Of a stretch of DNA of 64,000 nt, positions 28,637 to 37,859 are shown piece after piece. The number at the start of each line of letters is the position of its first letter. The stretch's first letter is position 1. This DNA is from Bradyrhizobium yuanmingense (lineage in GTDB: Bacteria; Pseudomonadota; Alphaproteobacteria; Rhizobiales; Xanthobacteraceae). A program made the translations under genes and the position numbers. The notes beneath the pieces are model-generated. The model was not told where the DNA came from, did no database searches, and saw only the letters and a program-made list of their open reading frames with translations. Location: NCBI RefSeq assembly GCF_029167105.1, contig NZ_JARFML010000018.1:1-64000 (forward strand). The letters are read 5' to 3'.

Positions 28637-29536
28637 ATGAGCGATACCGCCCGCAGCTTGGAACCGTGGCAATGGCCGGAGAAGCATTGGCGGGGGCTCG
28701 TCTCCAGAGTTCGCGCCGGGCGGTCTCTCAAGCCGAAGCAATGGAAGGGCGGCGCGAAATGCGCCGTCGCTCTTTCGTTCGATTCCGATCACGACACGAG
28801 CGAGCTGAGGGATGGCGGCAAGTCGATCGGACGGCTGGCTTGGGGGCAATACGGCAACCGTGTAGGAGTACCCAGGATCCTGTCGCTGCTGGAGAAATAC
28901 GAGGCCGCAGCGAGCTTCTACGTGCCTGCCGTCACGGCCATGCTGTATCCGGACGAGCAGAAACGCATCGTGGACGGCGGTCATGAGCTCGGCATTCACG
29001 GCTGGATTCACGAGCTCAATTCCGTCCTGCCGATCAATGATGAGCGAGATCTCATGCTCCGCTCAATCGACACCATCGAAAGAATAGCGGGACAGCGCCC
29101 CTATGGCCTGCGCAGCCCATCCGCCGATTTCAGCGAGAACACCCTACGACTGTTGCAGGAGACCGGCCTCGAATACGACTCATCGTTGGGCGCCGACGAC
29201 GATTGCTACGAGCTACTGCTCAACGGCGAGCCCTCGGGAATCGTGGAGGTGCCGTTCGAGTGGGTGCGCGACGATGCGGTCTACTTCATGATGAACCGCT
29301 TTCAAGGTCTGCGTCCCTACACGCCGCCCGCCGACGTCTTTGATATCTTCAAGCGGGAGCTGGACGCTGCATACAGCGAAGGTGGCATCTTCAATCTCAC
29401 GATGCACCCGCACATCATCACTTATAGGTCCCGGATCTGGATCCTCGAGGAGATCATTCGGTACGCCAGGTCGCTAGGCGATGTTTGGTTCGCCTCGCAT
29501 GGTGAAGTCGCTCGTTGGGTGCGCGACAACTCATGA
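28637..29536 (+). CDS. PuuE/cyclic imide hydrolase-like deacetylase-family protein 2
   Basis: A 299-residue NodB-fold hydrolase related to the one at 20500. It has ALSFDSDHDTSELRDGG with the acidic catalytic/metal residues, LAWGQYGNRVGVPRIL (compare LSQGRYGAKVGVPKIL in copy 1), HELGIHGWIHE for the metal His pair and YGLRSPSADFSENTLRLLQ. No signal peptide, so cytoplasmic. An N-terminal extension of about 30 residues (EPWQWPEKHWRGLVSRVRAGRSL) is typical of the cyclic-imide-hydrolase-like subgroup. The stop overlaps the M20 gene start (TCATGA), so the two hydrolases are made together and may act in sequence: ring opening, then amide cleavage. Confidence 0.82.
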   Translation: MSDTARSLEPWQWPEKHWRGLVSRVRAGRSLKPKQWKGGAKCAVALSFDSDHDTSELRDGGKSIGRLAWGQYGNRVGVPRILSLLEKYEAAASFYVPAVTAMLYPDEQKRIVDGGHELGIHGWIHELNSVLPINDERDLMLRSIDTIERIAGQRPYGLRSPSADFSENTLRLLQETGLEYDSSLGADDDCYELLLNGEPSGIVEVPFEWVRDDAVYFMMNRFQGLRPYTPPADVFDIFKRELDAAYSEGGIFNLTMHPHIITYRSRIWILEEIIRYARSLGDVWFASHGEVARWVRDNS

Positions 29537-30993
29537 GGGTGCTCCTGACAAATCGGACGGTCAGCGGAACAGCGCGAGAGCAGCCGACTAGAGGGGCCGC
29601 GATCGCTGCCGCCGAAGCGGCGTTGGACGACGGGACCTTATTCGAGGATCTGGCGCGAGCCATAGCCTGCCGTACCGAGAGCCAAAGGTCCGATTCTCGG
29701 AGCAGCCTTGTCGCGTATCTGACGGAGCTTGTCGCCCCGTACCTCGAGGACATGGGATTTGCCTGTCGCATTATTGAGCATCGGCACGCAAAAGGCCCTT
29801 TCCTCGTCGCGCGAAGGCAGGAGCATGAGTCGCTTCCGACCATCATGTGCTACGGACATGGCGATGTGGTGGAAGGGCTGGACGGCTGGCGCGACGGACT
29901 GGCGCCTTGGAGGCTGACTGCCGCGGACGGGCGCTGGTACGGCCGAGGTGTCGCTGACAACAAGGGCCAGCACTACTTGAACATGGCCGCGATGCGAGCG
30001 GTACTGGAGACCCGCGGATATCTTGGCTTCAATTCGGCATTTCTGATCGAGACCGGCGAGGAAGTCGGATCGCCCGGCCTGCGTCAGATGTGTGCTGAGA
30101 ACAAGGATCTTCTACAGGCGGACATCCTCATTGCCTCGGATGGCCCGCGCATCTCGGCCGATCGGCCGACCATTTATCTCGGCGCGAGGGGGGCGATTAG
30201 TTTCAAGCTCTCTATCGAGGCGAGAAGCGGCACCTATCACTCCGGCAATTGGGGCGGATTGCTCAGTAATCCGGCACTTCAGCTTGCTCACGCCCTTGGC
30301 TCGATCGCCTCGGCGACCGGTCAGATCAAAATCCAAGAGTGGCTTCCCCCTGAGATTCCGGAGGCTGTTCGCGCCGCGCTCCGCGAATGCGTCGTTCTGG
30401 ACGATGAGCAGAGTCCGAAGATCGACCCGGGTTGGGGCGAGCCGGGTCTGAGCGCCGCCGAGAAAGTCTACGGTTGGACGTCGTTCGAAGTGCTGGCCTT
30501 CGAAGCTGGGCGTCCCAGGTCGCCGATGAACGCGGTTCCGGCCTCCGCCTTTGCGGTTTGCCAACTCAGGTTCGTGGTTGGCGTGGATGAGGATCGGATA
30601 CTTCCTGCACTTCGGGAGCATCTCGATCGTTGCGGGCTGGACATGATCCAGGTCTCGCAGACGGACGACGAGGTGTTCCACGCGACCCGTCTCGATCCTG
30701 GCGATCCCTGGGTTGGCTGGGTTCGCGAGTCGCTCGAACGATCGATCGGAAAGCCGGTCGCCGTCCTTCCGAATGTCGGTGCTTCGCTGCCCAACGACAT
30801 TTTCAGCAACTTGCTGAACATGCGGACGATTTGGATACCGCATTCCTATCCGGCCGCCGCAAACCACGGCGTCAATGAGCATGTACCCACCTCCGTGATC
30901 CGGGAAGGGCTACGAGGAATGGCGGGATTGTATTGGGATCTTGGAGAGGGCGGGGGCCTTCCTGCGACCGCGGCCAACGAGAGGAGGATCTGA
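29533..30993 (+). CDS. M20-family metallo-amidohydrolase (ArgE/DapE type)
   Basis: A 486-residue enzyme with the M20 metal site pattern: CYGHGDVVEG (His and Asp ligand area), WYGRGVADNKGQHYLNM (bridging Asp) and ETGEEVGSPGL (Glu base and ligand). The lid domain follows (ISFKLSIEARSGTYHSGNWGG) and the last ligand His is in WIPHSYPAAANHGVNEHV. Family members cleave N-acyl, N-carbamoyl or peptide bonds of small molecules. The ATG at 29533 overlaps the upstream stop, and the stop overlaps the next start (TGATG), so it sits inside a tightly coupled operon with a Pot-type importer. Confidence 0.87.
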   Translation: MRVLLTNRTVSGTAREQPTRGAAIAAAEAALDDGTLFEDLARAIACRTESQRSDSRSSLVAYLTELVAPYLEDMGFACRIIEHRHAKGPFLVARRQEHESLPTIMCYGHGDVVEGLDGWRDGLAPWRLTAADGRWYGRGVADNKGQHYLNMAAMRAVLETRGYLGFNSAFLIETGEEVGSPGLRQMCAENKDLLQADILIASDGPRISADRPTIYLGARGAISFKLSIEARSGTYHSGNWGGLLSNPALQLAHALGSIASATGQIKIQEWLPPEIPEAVRAALRECVVLDDEQSPKIDPGWGEPGLSAAEKVYGWTSFEVLAFEAGRPRSPMNAVPASAFAVCQLRFVVGVDEDRILPALREHLDRCGLDMIQVSQTDDEVFHATRLDPGDPWVGWVRESLERSIGKPVAVLPNVGASLPNDIFSNLLNMRTIWIPHSYPAAANHGVNEHVPTSVIREGLRGMAGLYWDLGEGGGLPATAANERRI

Positions 30994-32087
30994 TGAGGTT
31001 ATCTGGACTGAGTTCTCGATCCAAATCGATCAACAGGCGCACTATCCTCAAGGGACTCTTGGCGTTGGGGGCCGCGGGAAGTGATCTTGCGACCTTTGCA
31101 GAAGCACTGGCGCAATCGTCCTCCGAAGACGTGAGCCAACTGACGATCCTCATTCAGGGTGGACCCGTAGCGGATACCATCAACAACGTCGCGTTGCCTA
31201 TTTTCAAGGGCCAATACCCCGGAGTCGGAATTCAACTGGAAGTTTCCGCCAACGCCGCCGCATATCCGAAGATGCTGGCTCAGAGGAACAATCCGGTGAT
31301 CAGCGGTGGAATGTTCAACGATCTATTCTCCGCGCGAGGGTCGATCGACAAGATGTGGGCCCCCATCAACACGGACTTCATGCCCAACGCGAAGCGCGTT
31401 CCGAAGGATCTCCTGCTACCCGGGGGCGAGGGTGTCACGTTCCAGCAGACTCCGTTCGGGATCATGTACAACCCCGATCGGGTCGCGCCGCCGACGTCCT
31501 GGACGGATCTCTGGAATCCGAAGCACGAGGGTCGCGTCGCGATGTGGGACGCGTATTTCGATGCATATGCAATGGCGGCCGTCGCGATCGGCAAGTCTCC
31601 GTCCGTGGAGGACGGCATTAAGGCTTGGGAGCCCTACCGCAAGAATATCGGCGTATGGTCGACGTCGCCGATCGCGGAAGAGGATCTGGTCCACAGGGGC
31701 GAAGTCTGGCTCGCTCCTCATTGGGGGGCTTGGTGTGAGCAGGCGCGTCTTCAAGGAAAGCGCGTCGCGTTTGCCTTTCCGAAGGAAGGCGCGACATTAT
31801 GGTCCAATCAGTTGCAGTCCTGCGCGGGATTCTCGCCGAAGGTTACCGAGCTCGTTCAGCGATATCTCAATGTCTGGCTGTCCGACGAATGCCAGGCGGC
31901 CTGGCTGAAGAACGCTCTCATTTCGCCCGCCATAGGATCGTTGGCAATTCCGCCTGGACTACAGACCAATGCCGCAGTGATCTCGGCTGCAGACGCGGGC
32001 AAGAGACTTATCAGATTGGATGCGCGGCAAGTCGCCACAAAGTTTGCGGCGACGAAGGCACTCATCGAGCGAACATTGAAGTCGTAA
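30993..32087 (+). CDS. Pot/ferric-type ABC substrate-binding protein, transporter 2
   Basis: A 364-residue extracellular solute-binding protein of the polyamine/iron-like class. The N-terminus contains INRRTILKGLLALGAAGSDLATF, a twin-arginine signal. The mature part has the ligand-site-like segments TPFGIMYNPDRVAPPTSWTDLWNPKHEGRVAMWD and AWLKNALISPAIGSLAIPPGLQ, typical of PotD-like proteins. GAGGAGG precedes the ATG, which overlaps the M20 stop. With the ATPase at 32092 and permeases at 34007 and 34849 it makes a full importer; an SDR gene is inserted between ATPase and permeases. The ligand is unknown and could be an amine or amide. Confidence 0.87.
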   Translation: MRLSGLSSRSKSINRRTILKGLLALGAAGSDLATFAEALAQSSSEDVSQLTILIQGGPVADTINNVALPIFKGQYPGVGIQLEVSANAAAYPKMLAQRNNPVISGGMFNDLFSARGSIDKMWAPINTDFMPNAKRVPKDLLLPGGEGVTFQQTPFGIMYNPDRVAPPTSWTDLWNPKHEGRVAMWDAYFDAYAMAAVAIGKSPSVEDGIKAWEPYRKNIGVWSTSPIAEEDLVHRGEVWLAPHWGAWCEQARLQGKRVAFAFPKEGATLWSNQLQSCAGFSPKVTELVQRYLNVWLSDECQAAWLKNALISPAIGSLAIPPGLQTNAAVISAADAGKRLIRLDARQVATKFAATKALIERTLKS

Positions 32088-32091
32088 GACG

Positions 32092-33177
32092 ATGATGCAC
32101 GGAAAAATCGCGATAGCTGCGCTCAGCGTTCACGCCGTTGTCAAGAGTTTCGGAGGTGCGAGGGTAGTCAAGGACGTTTCTCTTGCTATCAAGCCAGGCG
32201 AGTTCATCAGCTTGCTCGGTCCCAGTGGTTGCGGAAAAACGACCCTACTTCGCATGATCGCGGGTCTAGAACTGCCGGATTCCGGGACCATTGCGCTTGG
32301 AGGCAAGGACATCACCAGCGTACCCGTCTGGGAACGCAATATCGGCGTGGTCTTCCAAAACTACGCTCTGTTCCCGCATATGACGGTAGCCCAAAACATC
32401 GCTTTCGGGTTGCGAACGAGAAAAACTCCAAAGAGCGCTATTGAGACCAAGGTTCGAGATGCGCTCAAGCTCGTCCGGCTCGACGGTTTTGGCCCACGAT
32501 CGACCGAAAAGTTGTCGGGAGGTCAAAAGCAGCGGGTCGCTCTGGCCCGGGCCCTTGTGACCGATCCCAAGCTGCTTCTGCTGGACGAGCCTCTGGGGGC
32601 ACTTGATCGGAAGCTACGCGAGCAGATGCAAGTCGAATTGAAGATGCTTCAGCGGGAGATCGGCGTCACCACCCTGATGGTGACGCACGACCAGGAAGAG
32701 GCGCTCACGCTTTCCGACAGAATCGCCGTCATGAGTGACGGGAGAATCCTGCAGGACGATAGTCCGCGAGAGATCTATGAACGTCCTCGCGACGCGTTCG
32801 TCGCCGACTTCATAGGGATGTCGAACTTCATGAAGGGCCGGGTCGTGGATCTCGACGGGAACAAGCAGCTCGCGGTCTCAGAGAACGTGATCTTAAAGTT
32901 GCCTCCCGACGCGAGGGATGCGACGGAAATCTCGGTATTCCTCAGGCCGGAGAAGTTGACGCTCGCTGAACTGCCCGGTGCTGCGGGAAGTTCGCTTCCG
33001 GGAAGGATCGTGCACGTGTCTTATTCCGGCTCGGTGACCCATTGCTTCGTCGATGTGGGTCTTCAGAAGCCCCTGACCGTGTTGATAACGAACAGGTCGA
33101 ACTATGACCATGCAGGGCCTCGGATCGGTGAACCGATCTGGGTGCACTGGGATGCGCGCAACATCGTGATGCTTTGA
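32092..33177 (+). CDS. ABC ATPase with TOBE domain (PotA family), transporter 2
   Basis: A 361-residue nucleotide-binding subunit: Walker A GPSGCGKTT, Q-loop VFQNYALFPHMTV, signature LSGGQKQRVALARAL, Walker B LLLLDEPLGALD and H-loop TLMVTHDQEEAL. The last about 110 residues (FLRPEKLTLAELPG, GSVTHCFVDVG, IWVHWDARNIVML) form the TOBE ligand-sensing domain of PotA/FbpC-type ATPases. Two ATG codons in a row (32092, 32095) are possible starts. It energises the permeases at 34.0-35.7 kb. Confidence 0.93.
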   Translation: MMHGKIAIAALSVHAVVKSFGGARVVKDVSLAIKPGEFISLLGPSGCGKTTLLRMIAGLELPDSGTIALGGKDITSVPVWERNIGVVFQNYALFPHMTVAQNIAFGLRTRKTPKSAIETKVRDALKLVRLDGFGPRSTEKLSGGQKQRVALARALVTDPKLLLLDEPLGALDRKLREQMQVELKMLQREIGVTTLMVTHDQEEALTLSDRIAVMSDGRILQDDSPREIYERPRDAFVADFIGMSNFMKGRVVDLDGNKQLAVSENVILKLPPDARDATEISVFLRPEKLTLAELPGAAGSSLPGRIVHVSYSGSVTHCFVDVGLQKPLTVLITNRSNYDHAGPRIGEPIWVHWDARNIVML

Positions 33178-33231
33178 GCATCCGTCGATATTCGGATCCG
33201 ATCGCGGCTGGACGCCGTAAGAGAGTTAGAG

Positions 33232-33996
33232 ATGATCAAGCCCACCTCTGAAAAGCCGGTTGCCGTAGTCACCGGCGGAGCCAAAGGGATCGGTTTTGCC
33301 TGCGCCGCGCGATTGCTGGCCAGCGGCTTCCGTGTCGCCATCACCGATATCTCGGAGCCCGATCTGAAGAGCGCGTCGGCTTCTTTGGGTGCCGGGCAGG
33401 GCGACCTTCTGGCGCTGTGGGACGACGTTCGATCCTTTGACGGCGTACAGTCGAACGCAAGCCGGATCCTGGATGCGTGGGGGCGGTTCGATGTCCTGGT
33501 CAATAGCGCCGGCGTTTCCCAGCCAAAGGGTCTACTCAGCATTACCGAGCAGGAGTGGGACCTGGTGATAGCGGTAAATCTGAAGGGGACGTTCAATTGG
33601 TGTAAAGCCGTGGCGTCGCACATGGTCGGAGCCGCGGCAGGGCGCATCATCAATATCTCCTCGGTGAACGCGCACACCGGTGGCACGCCATCGGCCGTGA
33701 GCAAATTTGCGTATGCCGCCTCCAAAGCCGGGATTTTGGGTCTGACGCGCGGTTTGGCCAAGGAGCTTGCGCCGGACGTTTCCGTAAATGCGGTCTGCCC
33801 TGGTCTCATCGAGACCGCGCTGACTCTCAAGATGATCGGCGAACAGGGGAAGGAGATGATCGCCCGAGGCATCCCCTTGGGACGCATCGGAACACCGGAT
33901 GACATCGCGGTCATCGTTCAATTCATCGCGACGGTGCAGCCCAGCTATTTGACTGGTGAGATCATCGACGTCGATGGCGGCGCCTTCATCAACTGA
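33232..33996 (+). CDS. Short-chain dehydrogenase/reductase 3
   Basis: A 254-residue classical SDR: TGGAKGIGFACAARLLASG, NSAGVSQPK, catalytic Ser and YAASKAGILGLTRGLAKEL, and the C-terminal LTGEIIDVDGGAFIN. It lies between the ATPase and permease genes of transporter 2, which strongly suggests that its substrate is the imported compound or a close product. Spacing to the next gene is 10 bases. The start ATG at 33232 follows GAGAGTTAGAG. Confidence 0.88.
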   Translation: MIKPTSEKPVAVVTGGAKGIGFACAARLLASGFRVAITDISEPDLKSASASLGAGQGDLLALWDDVRSFDGVQSNASRILDAWGRFDVLVNSAGVSQPKGLLSITEQEWDLVIAVNLKGTFNWCKAVASHMVGAAAGRIINISSVNAHTGGTPSAVSKFAYAASKAGILGLTRGLAKELAPDVSVNAVCPGLIETALTLKMIGEQGKEMIARGIPLGRIGTPDDIAVIVQFIATVQPSYLTGEIIDVDGGAFIN

Positions 33997-34006
33997 AATT
34001 GCGGCT

Positions 34007-34849
34007 ATGACTACAGCAATCAAGGACACCCCACTTTCGATATTGCTGATTCCGGCGTCGGTGATCGGCTGCCTGATGGTGCTGTCCGCCGCGTTGATGC
34101 TGGGCATCTCGGTTCTCGACAGCTTTCCAGGGTGGACCACTCTTACCTTCGAACATTATCGCGAATTCTTCGACAACCGATTTCTCCTTCAGGCAGGCTT
34201 GCGAACAATTTCGCTCGCCGCGGTAGTGACCCTCGTCTGTCTGTTGTTCGGCTATCCCGTCGCCTGGTTTCTTGTCCTTGGCCGCTCCAGAATCGCGCAT
34301 CTCGTGTTCCTGGCCGTTCTGACGCCGCTGATCGTCAGCATCGTGGTTCGGATGTTCGGTTGGACGATCCTGCTCGGTAACGAAGGACTGCTCAACAAGT
34401 TGATGGTCGGGCTAGGGATCGTCGCTGCACCTGTGCAGATGATGCGCAGTTTCTGGACAGTCGCGGTTGGTCTGGTCCACATCTTCCTCCCGTTCATGAT
34501 CCTGTCGCTTACCTCCACGCTCGGCCGGATCGACCCGTCACTGGCGGAAGCAGCGGCAACTCTGGGTTCGCGCCCCGTCCGGTCCTTTTTTCAGATCATT
34601 CTTCCCCTTTCGGCGCAGGGCATCGCTACGGGAAGCATCATAGTATTTTGCCTGGCAACGGGTGTGTATCTCACGCCATTCTGGTTGGGCAGAGGCAACG
34701 TGACTGTCCTCGCCACTGCAATCCAGCAACAGATCCTTGAGACCGGCGATTGGCCCACGGGCGCGGCTTCCGCGATGCTTCTTACGTTCTTCACGTTGCT
34801 TCTCGTGGCGGGATACAGCGTCCTGATCCGTCGATTGTGGAGGCGCTGA
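34007..34849 (+). CDS. Pot-type ABC permease (PotB family), transporter 2
   Basis: A 280-residue membrane protein with about six helices and the cytoplasmic EAA coupling loop DPSLAEAAATLGSRPVRSFFQIILP. The frame is open upstream into the SDR gene, but ATG at 34007 gives the normal N-terminus ahead of the first helix (LSILLIPASVIGCLMVLSAALML). The stop overlaps the next permease start (TGATG). Confidence 0.92.
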   Translation: MTTAIKDTPLSILLIPASVIGCLMVLSAALMLGISVLDSFPGWTTLTFEHYREFFDNRFLLQAGLRTISLAAVVTLVCLLFGYPVAWFLVLGRSRIAHLVFLAVLTPLIVSIVVRMFGWTILLGNEGLLNKLMVGLGIVAAPVQMMRSFWTVAVGLVHIFLPFMILSLTSTLGRIDPSLAEAAATLGSRPVRSFFQIILPLSAQGIATGSIIVFCLATGVYLTPFWLGRGNVTVLATAIQQQILETGDWPTGAASAMLLTFFTLLLVAGYSVLIRRLWRR

Positions 34850-35658
34850 TGATGGAGACCGCTCGCTCACTTCCGTCCATTTGGAGGGTGATCAATCTTT
34901 GGATCGTCTGGATCGTGCTAATCTTCTTGTTGCTGCCGATCCTCATCGTCATTCCAAGCGCGTTCAACACCGAATCAACCGTAACGTTTCCGATCCACGG
35001 CTTTACGTTGAAATGGTTCACAAACGCGGTCTCTCGGGCCGAGTTTATCAGATCGTTTTTTCTGAGCGTCTCCGTTTCCGTTGTCGCAACCCTCATATCG
35101 CTCGCCGCCGGCGGGCTGGCCGCCTATGCAATGGTACGCCGCTCGTTCCGCGGAAAAGGGCTCCTCGAGCTCGTACTGCTCTCGCCGCTGATCTTCCCCT
35201 CAATCGTGCTGGCGATCGCGCTGACGATGGTTCTGGGCTCGCTTGGCCTCCTACGCACCTTTCCCGGATTGGTCGTTGCGCACACGATCGTGACCCTTCC
35301 TTATGCCGTTCGAGCGATGATCGGCACCTTTCACAGTATCGACCCGAGCCTGGAGGAAGCGGCGGCCGTTCTGGGAGCGCGTCGAATATTCGTTTGGCGT
35401 GAAGTGCTCGTGCCTCTGCTTCGGCCAGGGCTTCTCGCGGCGGCGATCTTCAGTCTCATCATGTCCTTTGACGAGTTCGCAGTGTCGTTCTTCGTCGTCG
35501 GTCCCGGCATGACGACGCTGCCGATCGAGCTCTTTAACTACACGGAATTCTATTCGGATCCGACGATCTGCGCCGTATCGACCATCCTGATCATTTTATC
35601 GGCTCTGGCGGTGGTCGCGATTGAACGGTCGGTGGGCCTGGCGAAGCTGATGAGCTGA
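34849..35658 (+). CDS. Pot-type ABC permease (PotC family), transporter 2
   Basis: A 269-residue membrane protein, second half of the channel, with the first helix in IWRVINLWIVWIVLIFLLLPILIVIPSAF and the EAA loop DPSLEEAAAVLGARRIFVWREVLVP. ATG at 34849 overlaps the previous stop; a second ATG follows directly at 34852. It is followed 40 bases later by the flavin reductase, likely on the same transcript. Confidence 0.92.
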   Translation: MMETARSLPSIWRVINLWIVWIVLIFLLLPILIVIPSAFNTESTVTFPIHGFTLKWFTNAVSRAEFIRSFFLSVSVSVVATLISLAAGGLAAYAMVRRSFRGKGLLELVLLSPLIFPSIVLAIALTMVLGSLGLLRTFPGLVVAHTIVTLPYAVRAMIGTFHSIDPSLEEAAAVLGARRIFVWREVLVPLLRPGLLAAAIFSLIMSFDEFAVSFFVVGPGMTTLPIELFNYTEFYSDPTICAVSTILIILSALAVVAIERSVGLAKLMS

Positions 35659-35698
35659 GCTCGGGATCTCGACTCTTCAGAACCTCAAGGAGGATAGA

Positions 35699-36676
35699 GT
35701 GACAAATTCAACTCAGCCCGGCGCTCTGGAAAGTGGCGCGCCTCAGCGCAATTCGGACGCGTTTCGCCGAGCGTTAGGCCACTTTGCCACCGGTGTAACA
35801 ATCATAACAGCCGAATCTGACGGCGTGCGCGCGGGTATCACGGCCAACTCATTCAATTCGGTCTCGCTCGATCCGCCGTTGGTCCTTTGGTCCGTCAAGA
35901 AGACGTCCACCAGCTGGCCGACCTTTGCGAAGGCAAAGTCGTTCGCCATCAACGTCCTTGCTTCGGACCAAGCGCCCTTGGCCTCTCAATTCGCGAAGTC
36001 TGGGACAGACAAATTCAAGGCCGTCGATTGGAAGCCGGGAGCAATGGGTGCGCCCCTGCTGGGTGGGGTGACCGCACATTTCGAGTGCGCTCGCCGTGTA
36101 GAATATGAGGGCGGCGATCATCTCATTGTGGTCGGCGAAGTTGGCTACTTCGCTCGTTACGAACGTCGGCCGCTTGTGTTTACGCAGGGGCGGTTCAGCC
36201 TTGCGATCGACAACCTGGACGCCGCGTCAACCAGCGCCGACCCTCGCGATTCGCCGTATCCGACTTTCCTTGCCATGCTTCGGCGTGCGTTCTTACAGAG
36301 GGCGTCTGAGTTTCGCGAAGAAGCTCACTCCGTCGGCTTCACGATGAACGAGAGCCGTTTGATGTACCACCTCGAACTTAGTCCAGGCCTTCAGCTCGAA
36401 GGGTTGGCGCGGGTCTCGCTCCTGGATCTGGATGCGGCAAGGGATGGAGTAGCGTCTCTGGAGCGCAAAGAATGGATCGGTCGTGGCTCGGACGGCTCGC
36501 TGCACCTTACCGTGCTCGGTGTCGAGCAGAATGCGAAGCTTGCTCGCCTGGCGCACGGTGCTGAAGCCAGTAAGTTGATACGCTTCTCCGCAGCGGAGAT
36601 CAGTAAGGCGCGGGAGATCATTGAGGCGTTTGGCGGGAGGCTGGACAATGTTCCGGCCTATCGAGAGCCGCAATAG
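35699..36676 (+). CDS. Flavin reductase fused to a MarR-like C-terminal domain
   Basis: A 325-residue two-domain protein. Residues about 20-170 are a flavin reductase (RRALGHFATGVTIITAESDGVRAGITANSFNSVSLDPPLVLWSVKK and GDHLIVVGEVGYF), which would supply reduced FMN to monooxygenases. Residues about 190-310 resemble a MarR-type winged helix (NESRLMYHLELSPGLQLEGLARVSLLDLDAARDGVASLERKEWIGR). The same architecture is known in the C1 reductase of p-hydroxyphenylacetate hydroxylase, where ligand binding to the MarR-like domain speeds up reduction. The GTG start follows AAGGAGG. It lies 32 bases upstream of monooxygenase 2, so reductase activity may be switched on by the pathway substrate. Confidence 0.87.
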   Translation: MTNSTQPGALESGAPQRNSDAFRRALGHFATGVTIITAESDGVRAGITANSFNSVSLDPPLVLWSVKKTSTSWPTFAKAKSFAINVLASDQAPLASQFAKSGTDKFKAVDWKPGAMGAPLLGGVTAHFECARRVEYEGGDHLIVVGEVGYFARYERRPLVFTQGRFSLAIDNLDAASTSADPRDSPYPTFLAMLRRAFLQRASEFREEAHSVGFTMNESRLMYHLELSPGLQLEGLARVSLLDLDAARDGVASLERKEWIGRGSDGSLHLTVLGVEQNAKLARLAHGAEASKLIRFSAAEISKAREIIEAFGGRLDNVPAYREPQ

Positions 36677-36708
36677 GAAACACACGCAAGGCAGCGGAGT
36701 CGAAGCGA

Positions 36709-37845
36709 ATGACAAATCCTCTCTGGAACAGCAACAAGCTCAAACTCGGCATATTTGGGACGAACGGAAAGGGTGGGGCGCAAACGAGGGTGCCCGAGCT
36801 CTACCAACCGACATGGCCAAACTCCGTTCGGACCGCCCAAACGGCCGACCGCGCCGGTTTCGAGGCGATCGTCGCCTATGCGCGGTGGAAAGCTTACATG
36901 CCCGGCAAGCCCGATCATACGAGCGGTATTGTTCTGGATCCGTTTACCTGGTGTGCGGGTATCGCTCAGGCGACCAGCTATTCGGCCGTCATGCCGACGT
37001 CGCATGCGCCGACGATCCATCCGATAACCTGCGCCAAGCAATGCGCGACCATTGATATCATTTCGAACGGCCGGCTTGGGTTGAACGTCGTTGGCGGGTG
37101 GAATAAGCACGAGCTGGAGATGTTCGGCGCGCCCATGCGCGAGCATGACGAGAGATACGAACAGCTCGAAGAATGGCTGACCGTCATCAAGAAGATGTGG
37201 ATCGAGAAAGAGGAATTCGACTACGGGGGAAAGTTCTACCGGGTGTCGCGCGGAGCGTCCATGCCGAAGCCGATACAGAAGCCGCACCCACCTATCATGA
37301 ACGCCGGCGGGTCGTCACGTGGCATGAAGTTCGCTTGCCAGCACGCCGATCTGTGTTTCGTCATCCTGCAATCCGAAGATCCGGCCGAGTGGAAACGGCA
37401 GATCGACATGTACAAGAACACCGCACGTTCCTTCGGGCGGGAAGTGCAGGTTTGGACCTATTGTCCCGTCGTTCAGCGTGACACCAAGGAGGAGGCTGAA
37501 AAGTATCTTCATCACTATGCGGTAGAAATGGAAGACGTCGAGAGCGTCGATGCCTGGTCCGCTGGGGTAGGCGCGCAGTCGCAGATTGCGTCACCGGAGA
37601 GAATGAAGGAGCTCCGAAAGAGGATCGCCGCTGGCGCCGGTGGCAACATCCTCGTCGGAACTGCAGACATCATCGCCGAGAAGATGGATGGCCTGTGCGC
37701 CGCGGGCCTTGATGGGGTCCTGTGTTCGTTCGTCGACTTCGACGACGGGCTTCATCGTTTCATCTCCCAGGCGCTTCCACTTCTCGAGCAACGTGGCTTG
37801 CGCGTACCGTTCAAGCCGAAGCTGGGACGCGAGGTCGCTGCATAA
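36709..37845 (+). CDS. RutA-like LLM-class flavin monooxygenase 2
   Basis: A 378-residue paralogue of the enzyme at 14613; the two share almost every motif (NSNKLKLGIFGTNGKGGAQT, HAPTIHPITCAKQCATIDII, LNVVGGWN, GASMPKP, QVWTYCPVVQRDT). The reduced flavin should come from the reductase directly upstream. A comparison with RutA suggests oxidative attack on a cyclic amide. The divergence is spread over the surface and the C-terminus rather than around the flavin site, which fits two enzymes with related but distinct substrates, or one recent duplicate. GGAG precedes the ATG. A strong hairpin follows the stop and ends module 2. Confidence 0.87.
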   Translation: MTNPLWNSNKLKLGIFGTNGKGGAQTRVPELYQPTWPNSVRTAQTADRAGFEAIVAYARWKAYMPGKPDHTSGIVLDPFTWCAGIAQATSYSAVMPTSHAPTIHPITCAKQCATIDIISNGRLGLNVVGGWNKHELEMFGAPMREHDERYEQLEEWLTVIKKMWIEKEEFDYGGKFYRVSRGASMPKPIQKPHPPIMNAGGSSRGMKFACQHADLCFVILQSEDPAEWKRQIDMYKNTARSFGREVQVWTYCPVVQRDTKEEAEKYLHHYAVEMEDVESVDAWSAGVGAQSQIASPERMKELRKRIAAGAGGNILVGTADIIAEKMDGLCAAGLDGVLCSFVDFDDGLHRFISQALPLLEQRGLRVPFKPKLGREVAA

Positions 37846-37859
37846 CAGAGAGAGCGACG

